This document shows positions 43,893 through 52,404 of a stretch of 64,000 nt of DNA, piece after piece. How positions within the stretch are numbered: the stretch's first letter is position 1; every line of letters starts with the position of its first letter. The notes below the pieces were generated by a model. It was not told where the DNA came from, ran no database searches, and was given only the letters and a program-made list of their open reading frames with translations. This DNA is from Tessaracoccus sp. OS52. GTDB taxonomy: Bacteria; Actinomycetota; Actinomycetes; Propionibacteriales; Propionibacteriaceae. The DNA is taken from positions 1 through 64,000 of the forward strand of contig NZ_JAJEWM010000002.1 in the NCBI RefSeq assembly GCF_020687685.1. The letters run 5' to 3'. The position numbers were made by a program, and so were the translations under genes.

Positions 43893-43913
43893 CCTATGTG
43901 TAAACAGCCTATG
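43893..43913. promoter_or_regulatory. Candidate ROK operator between divergent operons
   Basis: The 54-nt gap between the permease and ROK starts holds CCTATG twice (43893-43898 and 43908-43913) around TGTGTAAACA (43896-43905, TGT and ACA ends). Such short AT-rich cores are usual for ROK or NagC-like sites. One bound regulator could control both directions. No strong -35/-10 pair is evident by eye. Confidence 0.4.
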
Positions 43914-43921
43914 GTTGTCCC

Positions 43922-45025
43922 ATGCAAAGTGTTGCTCCGCAGATCGCACGCAGGATCAACGACCGTGTGGCCTTGGACCTGATGCTCTCGAGCGGCCTGA
44001 TGACCCGGTCGGGAATGAGGGCTGCCCTGGGCATGTCGCAACCGTCGACGCTGGAACTCTTCGAGCGACTGCTGGCCGATGGCCTCATCGAGGAGGCGGG
44101 TGTCGTCGCTGGGCGCCGAGGACCGAGGGCGAACGGCTATCGCGTGAACGTTCGCAAGGCGCTTGTCGCCGTGGCCAGGGTTGCCCCCGACGAGTGCGTG
44201 GCGGCAATAGCGGATCTCGGAGGAGAACTCCTCTCCGTGGTTTCCGGAGGCAAACCCACGGATACCCACAGCCCGTCCCAACATGTGGCCCAGACCATAC
44301 GCAATGCTGTTCAAGCCGCTCAGGTCGATGCGGATTCGGTGAAACTGACCGTGGTCGCCACCCGAGGAGTCGTCGATCCCGGCACTGGAGATGTCGCCTA
44401 CGTCAAAGGGCATCCGGAGTGGAAGGACGCCATCCGCTCGAACATGGAGCAGGAGCTCGAGATGCCCGTGCATCTGGAAAACCAGGTGAAACTTCTTGGA
44501 CTCGCAGAGTTGGAGGCGGTCCGGCCCAGCACGCCGGATAACTTCGTCCTGATTTCCATCGGCCCTGCGGGCATTGCCTCGGCCATAGTGCTAGACGGCG
44601 AACTGTGGCGAGGTACGAACGGGGCGGCTGGCGAGATTGCTTACCTGCCTACGGGTCCCGAACTGCCGGCACTCGGTCCCGGCAACCAGGTGTCGGGCGG
44701 ACTGGGGAACGTGATCGGCCGACTTCGAACAGGACGGTCGGCCGACTTCGAAGCCTTGACACTCCCAGTGACTCTGGCTGTTGGCGCCATCTGCTCGGTG
44801 GTCGATCCGCAGATGGTCGTCCTTGGTGGCCCCTGGGGGCAAGCCGGCGGCAAGAAGCTGGCCGAGTCGGTTGAAGCCTCGCTGGCCTCGCTATGGCCCA
44901 TGACTGTGCCAATCCAAACCACCCGGGTCACCGGCGACGCTGTCCTCAAGGGCGCAGCACGCGCTGGTCTTGACCGACTGCTCCCGGATCTCTGGGGGCC
45001 AAGAACCCGACTCACGAGGGAGTGA
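43922..45025 (+). CDS. ROK-family transcriptional regulator
   Basis: A 367-residue protein: N-terminal winged helix ('MTRSGMRAALGMSQPSTLEL', 'LLADGLIEEAGVVAGRRGPR') and C-terminal sugar-kinase-like ROK domain ('LDGELWRGTNGAAGEIAYLP'). The Cys-rich zinc motif of ROK proteins (CxCGxxGC) is missing, replaced by 'PALGPGNQVSGGLG', so zinc binding is unlikely. It lies divergent from the importer operon and 3 nt before a sulfatase gene; it is the likely repressor that senses the imported sugar. Confidence 0.9.
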   Translation: MQSVAPQIARRINDRVALDLMLSSGLMTRSGMRAALGMSQPSTLELFERLLADGLIEEAGVVAGRRGPRANGYRVNVRKALVAVARVAPDECVAAIADLGGELLSVVSGGKPTDTHSPSQHVAQTIRNAVQAAQVDADSVKLTVVATRGVVDPGTGDVAYVKGHPEWKDAIRSNMEQELEMPVHLENQVKLLGLAELEAVRPSTPDNFVLISIGPAGIASAIVLDGELWRGTNGAAGEIAYLPTGPELPALGPGNQVSGGLGNVIGRLRTGRSADFEALTLPVTLAVGAICSVVDPQMVVLGGPWGQAGGKKLAESVEASLASLWPMTVPIQTTRVTGDAVLKGAARAGLDRLLPDLWGPRTRLTRE

Positions 45026-45028
45026 AAC

Positions 45029-46474
45029 TTGACCTCCGCTACGGTCGACGGCGACGCAGCCGTCTCACGTCCCAACTTCGTCGTCATCATGACCGATGAC
45101 CAAGGCTGGTGGTCGATGCCCCGCCACATGCCAGAACTGCAAATGCCGAGCCTGGAAGAGCTGATGGCAGACTCCCTGGAGTTCACCAACTTCTACAGCG
45201 CGTCACCGGTTTGCTCACCCGCCCGAGCATCGGTTCTGACAGGACGGGCGCCCTCAGCTCACGGCGTGCACGATTGGATCGTGGGTGACCGGGCTCCGGG
45301 CGCCCTTCCCGACAGGTTCCTTGAAGGGCAGCAGACGACGCCAGAAGTACTCGCCTCAGCTGGCTACCAGTGCTGGATGAGCGGCAAGTGGCACGTTGGG
45401 GACTCTCGCCATCCCGCACCCGGTTTCACGCGCTGGTATGCGCACCGCTACGGGGGCGGGCCCTACGTCGGCGCCCCGGTTTGGCGGGATGGTGAACCCG
45501 TCAACGAAGAGCGCTACCTGACGCATGCCATCACCGAAGAGGCGATCAGCTTCATCCGGGACAGAAAGCCCGATCAGCCTTTCTACCTCCAGGTGAACTA
45601 CACAGCCCCACACGACCCCTGGTTGGAGGGACACCCGGAGGAGTACACGTCGCTCTATGCAGACTGCGACTTCCCATCAGTGCCACGCGAACCGAGACAC
45701 GAATGGACGCTCTCTCACACCCACTTCGATGGGGCTTACGAGCATCCGCTGCCAAGACTGGTGGGCTACGCAGCCTCACTTTCGGCCGTGGACGCAGGCT
45801 TGGGACGGATCCTTGAGGAACTCGAAGAGGCCGGCCTCCGAGAGTCAACGGTAATCATCTTCATGTCAGACAACGGGTTCAGCTGCGGTCACCACGGTCT
45901 CTGGGGCAAGGGCAACGGCACGTGGCCTCTCAACTTCTGGGACACGTCGGTGCGCGTCCCGCTGGTGGCTCACGTCCCCTGGGGCAGCCGAGGAACCACC
46001 AAGGCACTGACGTCCGCGATGGCTATGCATGCGACGATCTGCGAACTCGCGGGGGTGGAACCTCCGCCAGACCGGTGGCGGGCAGAGGACTCGATCGCTC
46101 CACTCCTGCTCGGTGGGGCTGACGAAGGCGCGGACGTGGTCGTAGTCGCTGCGGAGTACGGGATGGGCCGCATGATCACAGACGGTCGCTGGGTCTACGT
46201 GAACCGGCGGGAAGGACCCGACGAACTCTACGACAGACAGGCGGACCCACAGGAGCGGGTCAACCTGATCGATGACGCGGCTGCGACTCCGATCAAGGAG
46301 GAGCTGCATCGACGACTGCATGAGTGGTATCAGCTCAGGCAACGCGCAGATGTGTCGGCGTGGGACCACGACGTCCGCGGGTTCGGCCAGGTCCATCCCG
46401 TAACTCGGGGTCTCCCAGACCGACTGACTTACGCCACAGAGCCAGCCCCGGATGGTAACCCTGAGAAGGACTAG
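45029..46474 (+). CDS. Sulfatase (arylsulfatase family, cytoplasmic, Cys-type)
   Basis: A 481-residue sulfatase. 'PNFVVIMTDDQGWW' (metal Asp pair), Cys62-Ser-Pro-Ala-Arg66 with following 'ASVLTGRAP', 'YQCWMSGKWHVGDSRHPAPG', and 'IIFMSDNGFSCGHHGLWGKG'. All ligands look intact. No signal peptide, so it should act inside the cell on an imported substrate. TTG start after GAGGGAGTGAAAC, 3 nt after the ROK stop: same transcript. It differs from the first sulfatase in size and in its C-terminal part, so the two probably remove different sulfate groups. Confidence 0.9.
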   Translation: MTSATVDGDAAVSRPNFVVIMTDDQGWWSMPRHMPELQMPSLEELMADSLEFTNFYSASPVCSPARASVLTGRAPSAHGVHDWIVGDRAPGALPDRFLEGQQTTPEVLASAGYQCWMSGKWHVGDSRHPAPGFTRWYAHRYGGGPYVGAPVWRDGEPVNEERYLTHAITEEAISFIRDRKPDQPFYLQVNYTAPHDPWLEGHPEEYTSLYADCDFPSVPREPRHEWTLSHTHFDGAYEHPLPRLVGYAASLSAVDAGLGRILEELEEAGLRESTVIIFMSDNGFSCGHHGLWGKGNGTWPLNFWDTSVRVPLVAHVPWGSRGTTKALTSAMAMHATICELAGVEPPPDRWRAEDSIAPLLLGGADEGADVVVVAAEYGMGRMITDGRWVYVNRREGPDELYDRQADPQERVNLIDDAAATPIKEELHRRLHEWYQLRQRADVSAWDHDVRGFGQVHPVTRGLPDRLTYATEPAPDGNPEKD

Positions 46475-46482
46475 GACGATCC

Positions 46483-46977
46483 TCAGGCGGCCGGGACGAG
46501 TCCGCTGAGTTCGTCGGCCCAGGCGCGGATGGCGTCGGGGTCGACGTGGTCCTGGGGCTGGGTCCGCAGCGAGCGCAGGAACAACCGCTTCAGGAAGCCC
46601 ACCTGTGCGGGGACGTACCGGCCGGCGAAGGAGTTCTGGTTCAGTGGCTCGACGATCCTGGCTGCAAGATCGTTGTAGGCCAGGGTCTCGTTCCGCTTGG
46701 CGGGGTCCACGGCACCCAGACAGACGTTGAACAACGCGGTGCGACCTTCCAGGACAGCGGCATTGCGCTGCAGCCAGTTGGTCGCCTCTGCGAACCACAG
46801 GCCCGCGTTGATCCCGCTGCCTGCCAGGACGAGCTCGTAGCCCACCGCGGACGGGTTCTCCCTGGCGTCGGCGACCACCACGTCGTGTCCCTGATCCCGC
46901 AGTCCGCCCGCGAGGATGTTGGCGACGTCGGCCGTCGAGCCTGACCGGGTGGCGTAGGTGATGAGGATGCGTCCCAT
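46483..46977 (-). CDS. Flavodoxin-domain protein (HemG-like)
   Basis: A 164-residue flavodoxin fold: FMN-phosphate loop 'LITYATRSGSTADVANILAG' at 4-23, 'YELVLAGSGINAGLWFAEAT' and 'LFNVCLGAVD'. It resembles the HemG/menaquinone-dependent protoporphyrinogen oxidase group and other flavodoxin-like redox proteins; which of these applies is open. ATG at 46977, just before the divergent phosphofructokinase region; its stop is 8 nt from the convergent sulfatase stop. Confidence 0.82.
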   Translation of the reverse strand: MGRILITYATRSGSTADVANILAGGLRDQGHDVVVADARENPSAVGYELVLAGSGINAGLWFAEATNWLQRNAAVLEGRTALFNVCLGAVDPAKRNETLAYNDLAARIVEPLNQNSFAGRYVPAQVGFLKRLFLRSLRTQPQDHVDPDAIRAWADELSGLVPAA

Positions 46978-47092
46978 GCGGCACACCATAGGCAGCGCGG
47001 AACTGGAGGAACCGGCCGGGGTCCCCTTCCCGCCCCGTGCCCCGGGCCGTCGCGGTATCGTCGGGACTCCCACAGCCGAGCAGGGAGACATC

Positions 47093-48220
47093 ATGGCGTC
47101 AGCGAAGCGAATCGGAGTCCTCACGGCGGGCGGCGACAGCCCCGGCCTCAACGCGGCGATCCGTGGTCTGGGCAAGGCGGCCATCGGCACTCACGGGATG
47201 GAACTGATCGGTTTCCGCGACGGCATCCGAGGGCTGTCCGAGGACCGCCACATCGACCTGGACACCTCCATGCTCTCGGGCATCCTCACCACGGGCGGCA
47301 CCATCCTGGGCACCTCCCGTGACAAGGCCCACAAAATGCTGGTCGACGGCGAGGTCCGCGACATGACCGGCGAGATCGCCAAGATCGTCGACAAGAACAA
47401 GCTGGACGGGCTCGTGCTGCTGGGCGGCGGCGGCACCGCGAAGAACGCGCTCCGGCTCGCCAACGCCGGTGTGAACGTTATGCACCTGCCCAAAACCATC
47501 GACAAGGACGTGGCGCACACCGACAACACCTTCGGCTTCTCGACGGCGCTGGAGATCGCCACTGACGCCATCGACCGCCTTCACTCGACGGCGCACAGCC
47601 ACCACCGCATCATCATCGCCGAGATCATGGGCCACAAGGCCGGCTGGCTCACCCTGGGTTCGGGCATCGCGGGCGGCGCCGACGTGATCCTCCTGCCGGA
47701 GATCCCGTTCTCCGTCGACTCCATCGTCACTGCCATCCAGGCCCGGAGGAAGCGCGGCACCAACTTCAGCGTCGTGGCCGTCGCCGAGGGCGCCCGCGAC
47801 ACCGAGGACACCGTGGAACTGCAGGCAGCCGTGAAGCTGGTCAAGGACGCGAACACCCCCGAGGCCAAGGCGGCGGCGAAGAAGCACCTTGCCAGCGTCG
47901 AGTACGAGCACCGGGAGCACACCTTCAAACTGGCCCACCAGCTGGAGGAGGCCACCGGCCTGGAGACCCGGGTGACCATCCTCGGCTACGTCCAGCGCGG
48001 CGGCATCCCGTGCGCAGAGGACCGGTTGCTGGGTTCGCGGATCGGCTCCGCCGCGGCAGACCTGATCGCGGACGGTGAGTGGGGGATCATGGTGGGCTCC
48101 AAGGGCGAGGGCACCGAACCAGTGCCGCTCAAGGACGTCGCGGGGAACCTGTCGCTGGTGCCGCTGGAGCACTCCTGGATCCGGACCGCCCGCAACGTGG
48201 GGACCAGCCTGGGCGACTGA
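47093..48220 (+). CDS. pfkA: 6-phosphofructokinase family enzyme with atypical donor loop
   Basis: A 375-residue group III-type phosphofructokinase. 'GVLTAGGDSPGLNAAIRG' (GGDxPG), catalytic 'PKTIDKD' with Asp137, 'EIMGHKAGWL' and 'TRVTILGYVQRGG' are present. The donor-binding loop reads Gly111-Gly-Gly-Gly-Thr115, where ATP enzymes have GGDGS/T and PPi enzymes GGDDT/S, and Lys134 replaces the Gly of ATP-type PGTIDND. Donor (ATP, PPi or polyphosphate) cannot be settled from sequence alone. ATG 47093 with AGGGAG six nt before it. Confidence 0.85.
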   Translation: MASAKRIGVLTAGGDSPGLNAAIRGLGKAAIGTHGMELIGFRDGIRGLSEDRHIDLDTSMLSGILTTGGTILGTSRDKAHKMLVDGEVRDMTGEIAKIVDKNKLDGLVLLGGGGTAKNALRLANAGVNVMHLPKTIDKDVAHTDNTFGFSTALEIATDAIDRLHSTAHSHHRIIIAEIMGHKAGWLTLGSGIAGGADVILLPEIPFSVDSIVTAIQARRKRGTNFSVVAVAEGARDTEDTVELQAAVKLVKDANTPEAKAAAKKHLASVEYEHREHTFKLAHQLEEATGLETRVTILGYVQRGGIPCAEDRLLGSRIGSAAADLIADGEWGIMVGSKGEGTEPVPLKDVAGNLSLVPLEHSWIRTARNVGTSLGD

Positions 48221-48291
48221 ACCGTCTTGAACCGAGCCGGATGACTCCGCGGCGTCCGGCGTGTCGATGCCGAATCCGGAAGCCGCCTCGC

Positions 48292-48651
48292 TCAGCCGAC
48301 GGTGAGGTTCAGCACGGCCACCGCGTCGCGCAGGACATTGGGCTTGACCGACCAGTGGGCCCAGCGGCCGCGCTGGTCCCGGTCCACCAGACCGGCGTCG
48401 TGGAGCTTGCGCATGTGGAACGACAGCGTCGGTTGCGAAATGCCTAGCGCCGCGGGCAGGTGGCAGGCGCACACGGTCCCGTCCTCGGACTCCGCGAGGT
48501 AGCGCAGCAGCCGCACCCGCGTCGGGTCGGCCAGGGCCTTGAACACATTCGAGAGCCGCTCCGCGTCGTCGGAGGCGAGCAGTTCAACCGTGGGCGTGAC
48601 GCAGCACGAGTCGGAATCGGCTGGTTCCACCACCGGCAACGTGTGCTTCAT
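48292..48651 (-). CDS. arsR: ArsR/SmtB-family metalloregulator
   Basis: A 119-residue winged-helix repressor: 'RLSNVFKALADPTRVRLLRY', 'GISQPTLSFHMRKLHDAGLV' (recognition helix) and 'GRWAHWSVKP'. Cysteines in 'GTVCACHLPAAL' (alpha-3 helix C-x-C pattern) and 'DSDSCCVTP' near the N-terminus are candidate As(III)/Sb(III) ligands. A 5-bp inverted repeat of the ArsR type is in its own promoter and a related one before arsD, so both are likely targets. ATG 48651 preferred over GTG 48657. Confidence 0.88.
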   Translation of the reverse strand: MKHTLPVVEPADSDSCCVTPTVELLASDDAERLSNVFKALADPTRVRLLRYLAESEDGTVCACHLPAALGISQPTLSFHMRKLHDAGLVDRDQRGRWAHWSVKPNVLRDAVAVLNLTVG

Positions 48652-48670
48652 GCCCACAGTCTACGTTCGC

Positions 48671-48686
48671 ATCGACAATCTTCGAT
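48671..48686 (-). promoter_or_regulatory. Candidate ArsR box upstream of arsR
   Basis: ATCGAAGATTGTCGAT (minus strand) is an inverted repeat of ATCGA with 6-nt spacer, 20 nt before the arsR start. TCGAT elements recur in the longer inverted repeat before arsD, supporting a common regulator and autoregulation. Confidence 0.5.
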
Positions 48687-48750
48687 CTGCCCAGCGACGC
48701 TCAGACCAACGTCCGATGTTGGTCGCCCACGGGCTGGCTAACATCTGGGC

Positions 48751-49524
48751 ATGGCGATTGTGTCCCGTCGCGGTCTGCTCCTGGCGGGCGGCACGCTCCT
48801 GCTCCCCGGCTGCGGCTCCGACGACGCCCAACCCCTACCCGAGCAACCGGACGACGGCCAGGCACAGGGAACCTGCCGCACTCCCGGGCCGCTCGTCGAC
48901 TTCAGCAGCGTCGGGACTGCGGTCCTCGGCTACGAGATCACCCGGGGACCCACCACCATGCGGGCCGACGCCGCATTCCTCCGGCGGCTCGAGGCGTGGG
49001 CTGCCGACTGGTCCGACCTGAGTGGGCTTGGCCGGATCCAGTCGGTGTGGAGCTACGGAGCCTACGTAGACCGCTGCGCCTCCTTCCACCAGGTGGGGCG
49101 CGCCTTCGACTTCGCCGAGGTGGTCCACGACGGGGGCAGCGTCTCCTGCCGGTTCGACAAGTGGCAGCCTGGAACCGATGGCCAGCTGCGGGACTACTGG
49201 CGGCTGGCCGCGTCGCTACACCTGCACTTCGCCTACACGCTCACCTACTTGTACAACGTCGGGCACCACAATCACATCCACGTGGACAACTCGATCTCCG
49301 GTGATTCGCTCAGCACCTTCAGCGAGGGCTCACAGGCCCAGGTCCACCTGGTCCAGGCTGCGCTGCGCCACGTCTTCGGACGCGATGTCGAGACAACCGG
49401 CGGCTACGACGAGCAGACCCGCTCCCCGCTGCGAGAGGTGCAGCGGGAGCTGGGGATCAGCCGCCCACTCGCCGATACCGACGGCTGGCACTCGTTCCTC
49501 AGGGCCACCGCGGCCCGGGCCTGA
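48751..49524 (+). CDS. Tat/lipoprotein M15-like (D-Ala-D-Ala carboxypeptidase-type) protein
   Basis: A 257-residue exported protein. 'SRRGLLLAGGTLLLPGC' combines a twin-arginine start with lipobox LPGC. The middle has M15/extensin-like metal ligands: 'SFHQVGRAFDFAEV' (His then Asp) and 'GHHNHIHVDN' (HxH). The end ('QVHLVQAALRHVF', 'GYDEQTRSPLREVQRELGI') resembles a peptidoglycan-binding domain. It is probably a cell-wall peptidase. It is divergent from arsR and not evidently part of the arsenic system. Confidence 0.75.
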   Translation: MAIVSRRGLLLAGGTLLLPGCGSDDAQPLPEQPDDGQAQGTCRTPGPLVDFSSVGTAVLGYEITRGPTTMRADAAFLRRLEAWAADWSDLSGLGRIQSVWSYGAYVDRCASFHQVGRAFDFAEVVHDGGSVSCRFDKWQPGTDGQLRDYWRLAASLHLHFAYTLTYLYNVGHHNHIHVDNSISGDSLSTFSEGSQAQVHLVQAALRHVFGRDVETTGGYDEQTRSPLREVQRELGISRPLADTDGWHSFLRATAARA

Positions 49525-49533
49525 CGTCGTCGC

Positions 49534-51381
49534 TCAGCCGGCGACAGGTTCCCGTCCCGCTTCCGGCACCCCGTCGACCAAGTCCAGCAGTTGCCCTGGT
49601 TCGACGGGGGGTTCCGCGAGCAACGGCACCAGCGCTGAGCGCTCCGCCAGGGACTGCACCCGCGCGATCTGCTCGGCCTCGTTCGCTGCGATCGCCCGCA
49701 GGAACGGTGAGTCCGGGTCCGCTGCTGCCACCGAGTTGTTCACCACCCATGCCCATGGCCGGATCCCCGCGCGGGCCAGGTCGGCCTGTAACTGCTCAGC
49801 CTCCAGCACGGGGGTGGACTCAGGCAGCGTGACGATGCAGAGCCTCGTGAACGTCGGGTCCTGCAGCATCATCATCGGCGTGGTGACGTGGGCGTCCGCC
49901 CCAAGCTGTCGGACGACGTCGCGGTGGTAGGAGCCGGTGGCGTCCAGGAGGAGGAGAGTGTGCCCGGTGGGGGCGGTGTCCATGATGACGAACTTGCGCC
50001 TGGCCTGCCGGATGGCCGCCGAGAACTGGCGGAACACCGCGACCTCCTCGGTGCAGGGTGAGCGGAGGTCCTCAAGCAGCTGCTGCCGCCCCGCCTCGTC
50101 GAGGCGTGACCCCTTCGAGCGCAGCACGTCACTCGTGTACTCGGCGAGCGCGACCCTCGAATCGATCCGCTCGACGCGCAGGTTCGGGAACTGGTCGTAG
50201 GACGAGGACCCCACCCGCCCGGCCGGGTCGGTGCTTGTGAGCAGGACCCCGTGACCGCGCGCGGCCAGGGCCAGCGCGACGGCGTGGGCCATCGTCGTCT
50301 TGCCGACGCCACCCTTGCCCATGAACATGACCAGCCCGTGGCCCTGTTCCTCGAGGGAGTCGACCAGCGACCCGACGGAGGGCCATTCGCTGTTGCGGGT
50401 GTGGTGCGCCGGGCGCTCGGCGGTGGCTGCGGCGGGCGAGCCGAGCCGGAACATGTCGTGCAGGTTCGCCACGCCCATGATGTTCCATGGACGCAACTCG
50501 ATGACGTCGCGCGGGAGAGCCGCCACACCTTCGGGCAGGTTGGCGATCGCCTCCTGTTCGCGACGACGCACCGCCGCCACCAGGGGGTCGCCGTCGCCGG
50601 TCTCGGGCATCACCGCATTGATTACGAGGTACTGGTTGGCAAGCCCGACGCCCTCGAGCTCGACCCGGGTGCGGTCAACCTCCTGCAGCGTGGACTCCTG
50701 GGCCCTGGCCACGAGGACCAGCCGGGTGTGCTCAGGGTTGGCCAGCGCGTCGACGGCGGCGCTGTAGACCTCTCGGCGCTTGTCCAGGCCGGACATCGGG
50801 CCGAGGCACGAGGCATCGCCCGCGCCGTCGTCGATGAATTTGGTCCAGTCTCCGGGCAGTTGCAGCAGGCGGATCGTGTGCCCGGTGGGTGCGGTGTCGA
50901 ACACCACGTGGTCGTACCCGGCTGTCCGGGCCGGCTCAGCCAGGAGGTCGGTGAATTCGTTGAAGGATGCGATCTCCGTGGTGCAGGACCCGGACAGCTG
51001 CTCGGTCATTGACGCGATCTCCGCCGCCGGCAAAAGGTTGCGGACGGGTCCGATGATGGTCTCCCGGTACTGCGCCGCGGCCGCGTCGGGGTCGATCTCC
51101 AGGGCGTCGACTCCGGGGGCGGATTCCAATGGCGTGATTGAGTGACCGATGGGCTGGCCGAAGACCTGGGCGACGTTCGACGCCGGGTCGGTGCTCACCA
51201 ACAGGACGCGCTTGCCGCGGTCGGCGAGCGTGAGGGCGGTGGCGCAGGCGACGGAGGTCTTGCCCACCCCGCCCTTGCCGGTGAAGAAGACGAACCGCGG
51301 CAGGTCCCTCAGGAAGGCCAGGTCAGCGGGAGGCGTCGACGTCACATCAGTTCGCGCGTGGGCGACGGTGGAGTTCAGCAC
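49534..51381 (-). CDS. arsA: Arsenite/antimonite efflux ATPase ArsA (two-domain)
   Basis: A 615-residue ATPase made of two similar halves. A1 P-loop at Gly35-Thr42 ('FTGKGGVGKTS'), A2 P-loop near residue 345 ('FMGKGGVGKTTMA'). Signature DTAPTGHT occurs in both halves, and metal-site cysteines are in 'SGSCTTEIASFNEF' and 'SPCTEEVAVFRQF'. It would drive As(III)/Sb(III) efflux by an ArsB or Acr3 channel; no such gene is in the window. GTG start overlaps the arsD stop. Confidence 0.93.
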   Translation of the reverse strand: MLNSTVAHARTDVTSTPPADLAFLRDLPRFVFFTGKGGVGKTSVACATALTLADRGKRVLLVSTDPASNVAQVFGQPIGHSITPLESAPGVDALEIDPDAAAAQYRETIIGPVRNLLPAAEIASMTEQLSGSCTTEIASFNEFTDLLAEPARTAGYDHVVFDTAPTGHTIRLLQLPGDWTKFIDDGAGDASCLGPMSGLDKRREVYSAAVDALANPEHTRLVLVARAQESTLQEVDRTRVELEGVGLANQYLVINAVMPETGDGDPLVAAVRRREQEAIANLPEGVAALPRDVIELRPWNIMGVANLHDMFRLGSPAAATAERPAHHTRNSEWPSVGSLVDSLEEQGHGLVMFMGKGGVGKTTMAHAVALALAARGHGVLLTSTDPAGRVGSSSYDQFPNLRVERIDSRVALAEYTSDVLRSKGSRLDEAGRQQLLEDLRSPCTEEVAVFRQFSAAIRQARRKFVIMDTAPTGHTLLLLDATGSYHRDVVRQLGADAHVTTPMMMLQDPTFTRLCIVTLPESTPVLEAEQLQADLARAGIRPWAWVVNNSVAAADPDSPFLRAIAANEAEQIARVQSLAERSALVPLLAEPPVEPGQLLDLVDGVPEAGREPVAG

Positions 51382-51791
51382 GCTCCACCACCACCGCAGC
51401 AGCCACCGCTGCTCTGCGCGCTCAGGCCCAGGTCCAGGCCGACGAGCGGTTCCGGCTCGACACCGGCGAGCTTCTCGAGCTGAGCGCGGTCCGGGTATGT
51501 CCCGGCGGCCACGGTCACACCGTCGACCAGTACCAGGGGCAGACCCTCCGAACCGACCATCTGCAGGAACGCGTTGGCTGCGGGGTTGTTCACGAAGGCG
51601 TGCGGATCGTTCGCCAGGTTGTGGCGCACCACCCGGACACCCCTGGAGGCCAGGTGTGCGGCGTCGGCGGTGAACGTGATGAGTTGCTCGCTCGGGTCAG
51701 GTCCGCACACGCCGGTGTTGCAGCACAGCGCCGGCTCGAACACCTCGATCACCCGGGTGCCGGTGGAAGCGGTCTGTGGCTGGGTGGTCAT
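51375..51791 (-). CDS. arsD: Arsenic metallochaperone ArsD
   Basis: A 138-residue thioredoxin-fold protein: 'IEVFEPALCCNTGVCGPDPS' contains Cys23, Cys24 and Cys29, equivalent to the essential Cys12/13/18 of ArsD, and a C-terminal 'SSGGCCGGGGAC' has a second Cys group. It transfers As(III) to ArsA. ATG 51791 after GGAG; a good promoter with inverted repeat lies just upstream. The 7-nt overlap with arsA indicates coupled translation. Confidence 0.93.
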   Translation of the reverse strand: MTTQPQTASTGTRVIEVFEPALCCNTGVCGPDPSEQLITFTADAAHLASRGVRVVRHNLANDPHAFVNNPAANAFLQMVGSEGLPLVLVDGVTVAAGTYPDRAQLEKLAGVEPEPLVGLDLGLSAQSSGGCCGGGGAC

Positions 51792-51803
51792 GGCTGGTCT
51801 CCT

Positions 51804-51856
51804 ATTGACGTCTATCGATACGGGCAATCCTGCTCGCCGTATCGACGGATGTCAAT
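51804..51856 (-). promoter_or_regulatory. arsDA promoter inside an imperfect inverted repeat
   Basis: Arms 51804-51823 and 51837-51856 are reverse complements except for three positions, starting and ending with ATTGAC. Read on the minus strand, TTGACA (51855-51850) and CAGGAT (51832-51827) are 17 nt apart, a promoter for arsD. A dimeric ArsR covering the repeat would block it. TCGAT elements match those in the arsR promoter. Confidence 0.6.
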
Positions 51857-51877
51857 GCAACGTGCGGCCGCGACCGT

Positions 51878-52306
51878 TCAGCGTTGCGCGGCCGTGACGT
51901 TGACGAACCAGCTGATCCCGAACTTGTCCGTCACCTGGCCGAAGGCGTCGCCCCAGGGGGCAACCTCCATGGGCATGTCGATGGCGCCGTCGGCCGCGAG
52001 CTTCTCCCAGTAACCACGCAGCGGTTCGTCGTCGGCGGCGTTGGTGCCGTCGGAGCTCAGCGAGTAGACCCCGTTTCGGGCCGGCGGCATCCCCGGGGCG
52101 GTGTCGGAGGCCATGAGGTGGAAGCCTGGCTCGACGTAGAGCGAGGCGTGCATGATCCGGGAGGCCGACTCCGCGTCGGCCGTGTCCCCCATGCCCTCGC
52201 CGAAGGTGGTCATCGTGAGCTCCCCGCCGAAGACCGAGTGGTAGAACTCCATGGCCTCACGCGCGTCGCCGTCGAACTGGAGGTAGGGAGTGATGGAGAT
52301 GGTCAT
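51878..52306 (-). CDS. PhnB/VOC-family protein
   Basis: A 142-residue VOC-fold protein: 'ITPYLQFDGDAREAMEFYHS', 'GGELTMTTFGEGMGD', 'YVEPGFHLMASDTAPGMPPA' and 'APWGDAFGQVTDKFGISWFV'. This is the PhnB-like/3-demethylubiquinone-type group, of unproven activity. ATG 52306. It is upstream of arsD on the same strand but the arsD promoter separates them. No ArsI-type thiol pair is visible. Confidence 0.85.
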   Translation of the reverse strand: MTISITPYLQFDGDAREAMEFYHSVFGGELTMTTFGEGMGDTADAESASRIMHASLYVEPGFHLMASDTAPGMPPARNGVYSLSSDGTNAADDEPLRGYWEKLAADGAIDMPMEVAPWGDAFGQVTDKFGISWFVNVTAAQR

Positions 52307-52348
52307 TGCCGCACCTTTCGCCGGGACTGTCCCGCTGCCCAATTGTGG

Positions 52349-52384
52349 ATCGGTGGACCGACACTCGTGTGCCGATCCACCGAT
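52349..52384 (-). terminator. Hairpin after the DsbA-fold gene
   Basis: On the minus strand AUCGGUGGAUCGGCAC pairs with GUGUCGGUCCACCGAU around an ACGA loop: 16 pairs, two of them G-U wobbles, which on the plus strand would be mismatches. So the stem is strong in the direction of the gene at 52405-53007 and lies 20 nt beyond its stop. No U-tract. Confidence 0.6.
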
Positions 52385-52404
52385 TTCCTGCCCCGGCGGG
52401 GGCG

